Shown: positions 63,801-64,000 of the stretch, one piece after another
Layout of the letters: every line of letters begins with the position of its first letter
Position numbering within the stretch: position 1 is the first letter of the stretch
NCBI RefSeq assembly: GCF_963677945.1
Contig: NZ_OY782578.1
Location: 2,943,258-3,007,257 of the forward strand
DNA from: an uncultured Bacteroides sp.
GTDB taxonomy: Bacteria > Bacteroidota > Bacteroidia > Bacteroidales > Bacteroidaceae
Direction: 5' to 3'
DNA length: 64,000 nucleotides
Position numbers and translations under genes: made by a program
Notes under the pieces: generated by a model
Told to the model about the DNA's origin: nothing
What the model saw: the letters and a program-made list of their open reading frames with translations, nothing else
Databases searched by the model: none

Positions 63801-64000
63801 GTCATTCATGTCCACCCAATATCCCATTTTGTGAGTCAAGTCTTCCCATTCTTTAGTAAACTTCATCACATCCTTACGGCAAGCTGCGTTATATTCTGCT
63901 ACAGAAATAGATTTTCCAATATCCTCCTTTGTAATGCCTAAAGCCTTTTCAACACCAAGTTCTACAGGAAGTCCGTGAGTATCCCATCCGGCTTTACGTT
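60825..64000 (-). CDS. ileS: Isoleucyl-tRNA synthetase, partial (N-terminus outside window)
   Basis: A class I synthetase charging tRNA-Ile. The frame is open to the right edge, and the first residues inside are RKAGWDTHGLPVELGVEKAL, the segment just after the HIGH region, so the HIGH motif lies outside. About 1,058 residues are present. They include the editing domain (TTPWTLPSNTALCVGP; GTGIVHIAPTFGADD), the catalytic WFDSGAMPYAQ and DQTRGWFFTLHA, the KMSKR loop (NGNKMSKRLGNAVDP) and the anticodon-binding domain with RKRFWGG. It is the first visible gene of the operon with dksA-like, lspA and DUF4296. Confidence 0.96.
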   Translation of the reverse strand, partial: RKAGWDTHGLPVELGVEKALGITKEDIGKSISVAEYNAACRKDVMKFTKEWEDLTHKMGYWVDMNDPYITYDNRYIETLWWLLKQLYKKDLLYKGYTIQPYSPAAGTGLSSHELNQPGCYRDVKDTTVVAQFKMKNPKAEMAAWGTPYFMAWTTTPWTLPSNTALCVGPNIAYVAVQSYNSYTGEPITVVLAKDLVSAHFNSKAAELNLEDYKVGDKLIPFKVIAEYKGADLVGMEYEQLMPWVNPGEGAFRVIPGDYVTTEDGTGIVHIAPTFGADDARVAKAAGIPPLQLVNKKGELRPMVDLTGKFYTLDELDETFVKEKVNVKLYREYAGRFVKNDYDPNLTEKDETLDVSLCMMMKAANLAFKIEKHVHNYPHCWRTDKPVLYYPLDSWFIKSTACKERMMELNKTINWKPESTGTGRFGKWLENLNDWNLSRSRYWGTPLPIWRSEDNSAEICIESVEQLYNEIEKSIKAGFMKENPYKGFEAGIYTKDNYDKIDLHRPYVDDIILVSEDGKPMKRESDLIDVWFDSGAMPYAQIHYPFENKELLDNREVYPADFIAEGVDQTRGWFFTLHAIASMIFDNVAYKAVISNGLVLDKNGNKMSKRLGNAVDPFSTIEKYGSDPLRWYMITNSSPWDNLKFDVEGIEEVRRKFFGTLYNTYSFFSLYANVDNFAYQETDIPVNERPEIDRWILSVLNSLIKEVDTCYNEYEPTKAGRLISDFVNDNLSNWYVRLNRKRFWGGEYTQDKLSAYQTLYTCLEAVAKLMAPIAPFYADRLYTDLVNATGRDNVVSVHLAKFPEFNSNLIDKDLEARMQMAQDVTSMVLALRRKVSIKVRQPLQCIMIPVVDEEQKAHIEAVKSLIMNEVNVKEIKFVDETAGVLVKKVKCDFKKLGPKFGKQMKAVAAQVAEMSQDAIAELERNGKYTLMIDGNEAILDATDVEIFSEDIPGWLVANEGKLTVALEVTITEDLRKEGIARELVNRIQNIRKSSGFEITDKIKITLSKNEQTDDAVNEYNSYICNQVLSNSLILADNVTDATELNFDDFSLFVNVVKE

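Overview
The window looks like chromosomal DNA of a Bacteroides-type member of the Bacteroidales. The DNA is AT-rich. Shine-Dalgarno sequences are scarce, and many genes are preceded by the Bacteroides sigma-ABfr promoter (TTTG, 19 bases, TAnnTTTG). Several gene products are typical of the group: serine palmitoyltransferase (sphingolipids), lipidated TamL, NspC and agmatine-route polyamine enzymes, a SPOR-linked HU-CCDC81 protein, and DUF4296, DUF4738 and DUF3332 lipoproteins. No rRNA, CRISPR array, intact insertion sequence or prophage was seen.

Layout. 1-7.3 kb: the start of proS, a YCII protein, a five-gene tRNA-Gly/Leu cluster, nspC, a UvrD/PcrA helicase, superoxide dismutase, a metallo-beta-lactamase-fold protein and two identical tRNA-Lys genes. 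7.3-8.3 kb: a decayed stretch with two remnants of one transposase type. 8.3-13.4 kb: divergent sugar transporters (sodium symporter and FucP-like MFS), DoxX and two small lipoproteins. 13.7-16.9 kb: tamL diverging from an rRNA methyltransferase gene. 17-33.9 kb: one leftward polysaccharide operon of Wzx/Wzy type. It runs from wza through the Wzc-like co-polymerase, polymerase, flippase, a shrunken wecB, four glycosyltransferases with a radical SAM gene among them, an initiating sugar-phosphate transferase, Wzi, rfbC and ugd to a DUF4738 lipoprotein. It has no upxY/upxZ genes at its head.

34-36 kb: diverging from the capsule operon are an HU-SPOR membrane protein and a zinc-ribbon/FHA protein, followed by about 0.85 kb with no gene. 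36.5-41.6 kb: tRNA-Glu, an HU-like gene in an operon with fetA-fetB, and a divergent DUF2148-aguA-aguB operon. 41.6-50 kb: an LTA-synthase-like enzyme, aspS, three tandemly duplicated tRNA-Pro units, spt, a lipid kinase and a tRNA methyltransferase. 50-64 kb: lon-tgt-lptF/G, a thioredoxin-fold protein without its cysteines, serB, a DEAD-box helicase, and the ileS-dksA-lspA-DUF4296 operon, with ileS running off the right edge.

The most unexplained feature is a family of three intergenic arrays at 396-467, 16883-16954 and 38860-38931. Each carries exactly four TGTACA palindromes at a strict 22-base period, with conserved ATT(C/G)TTT arms. Other items worth checking are the in-frame wecB micro-gene, the radical SAM gene in the capsule operon, the triplicated tRNA-Pro promoter-gene-terminator units, a 46-base hairpin that may derive from an insertion sequence, and several enzymes that lack canonical cysteine ligands (Tgt, the DksA-like protein, the TlpA-like protein).
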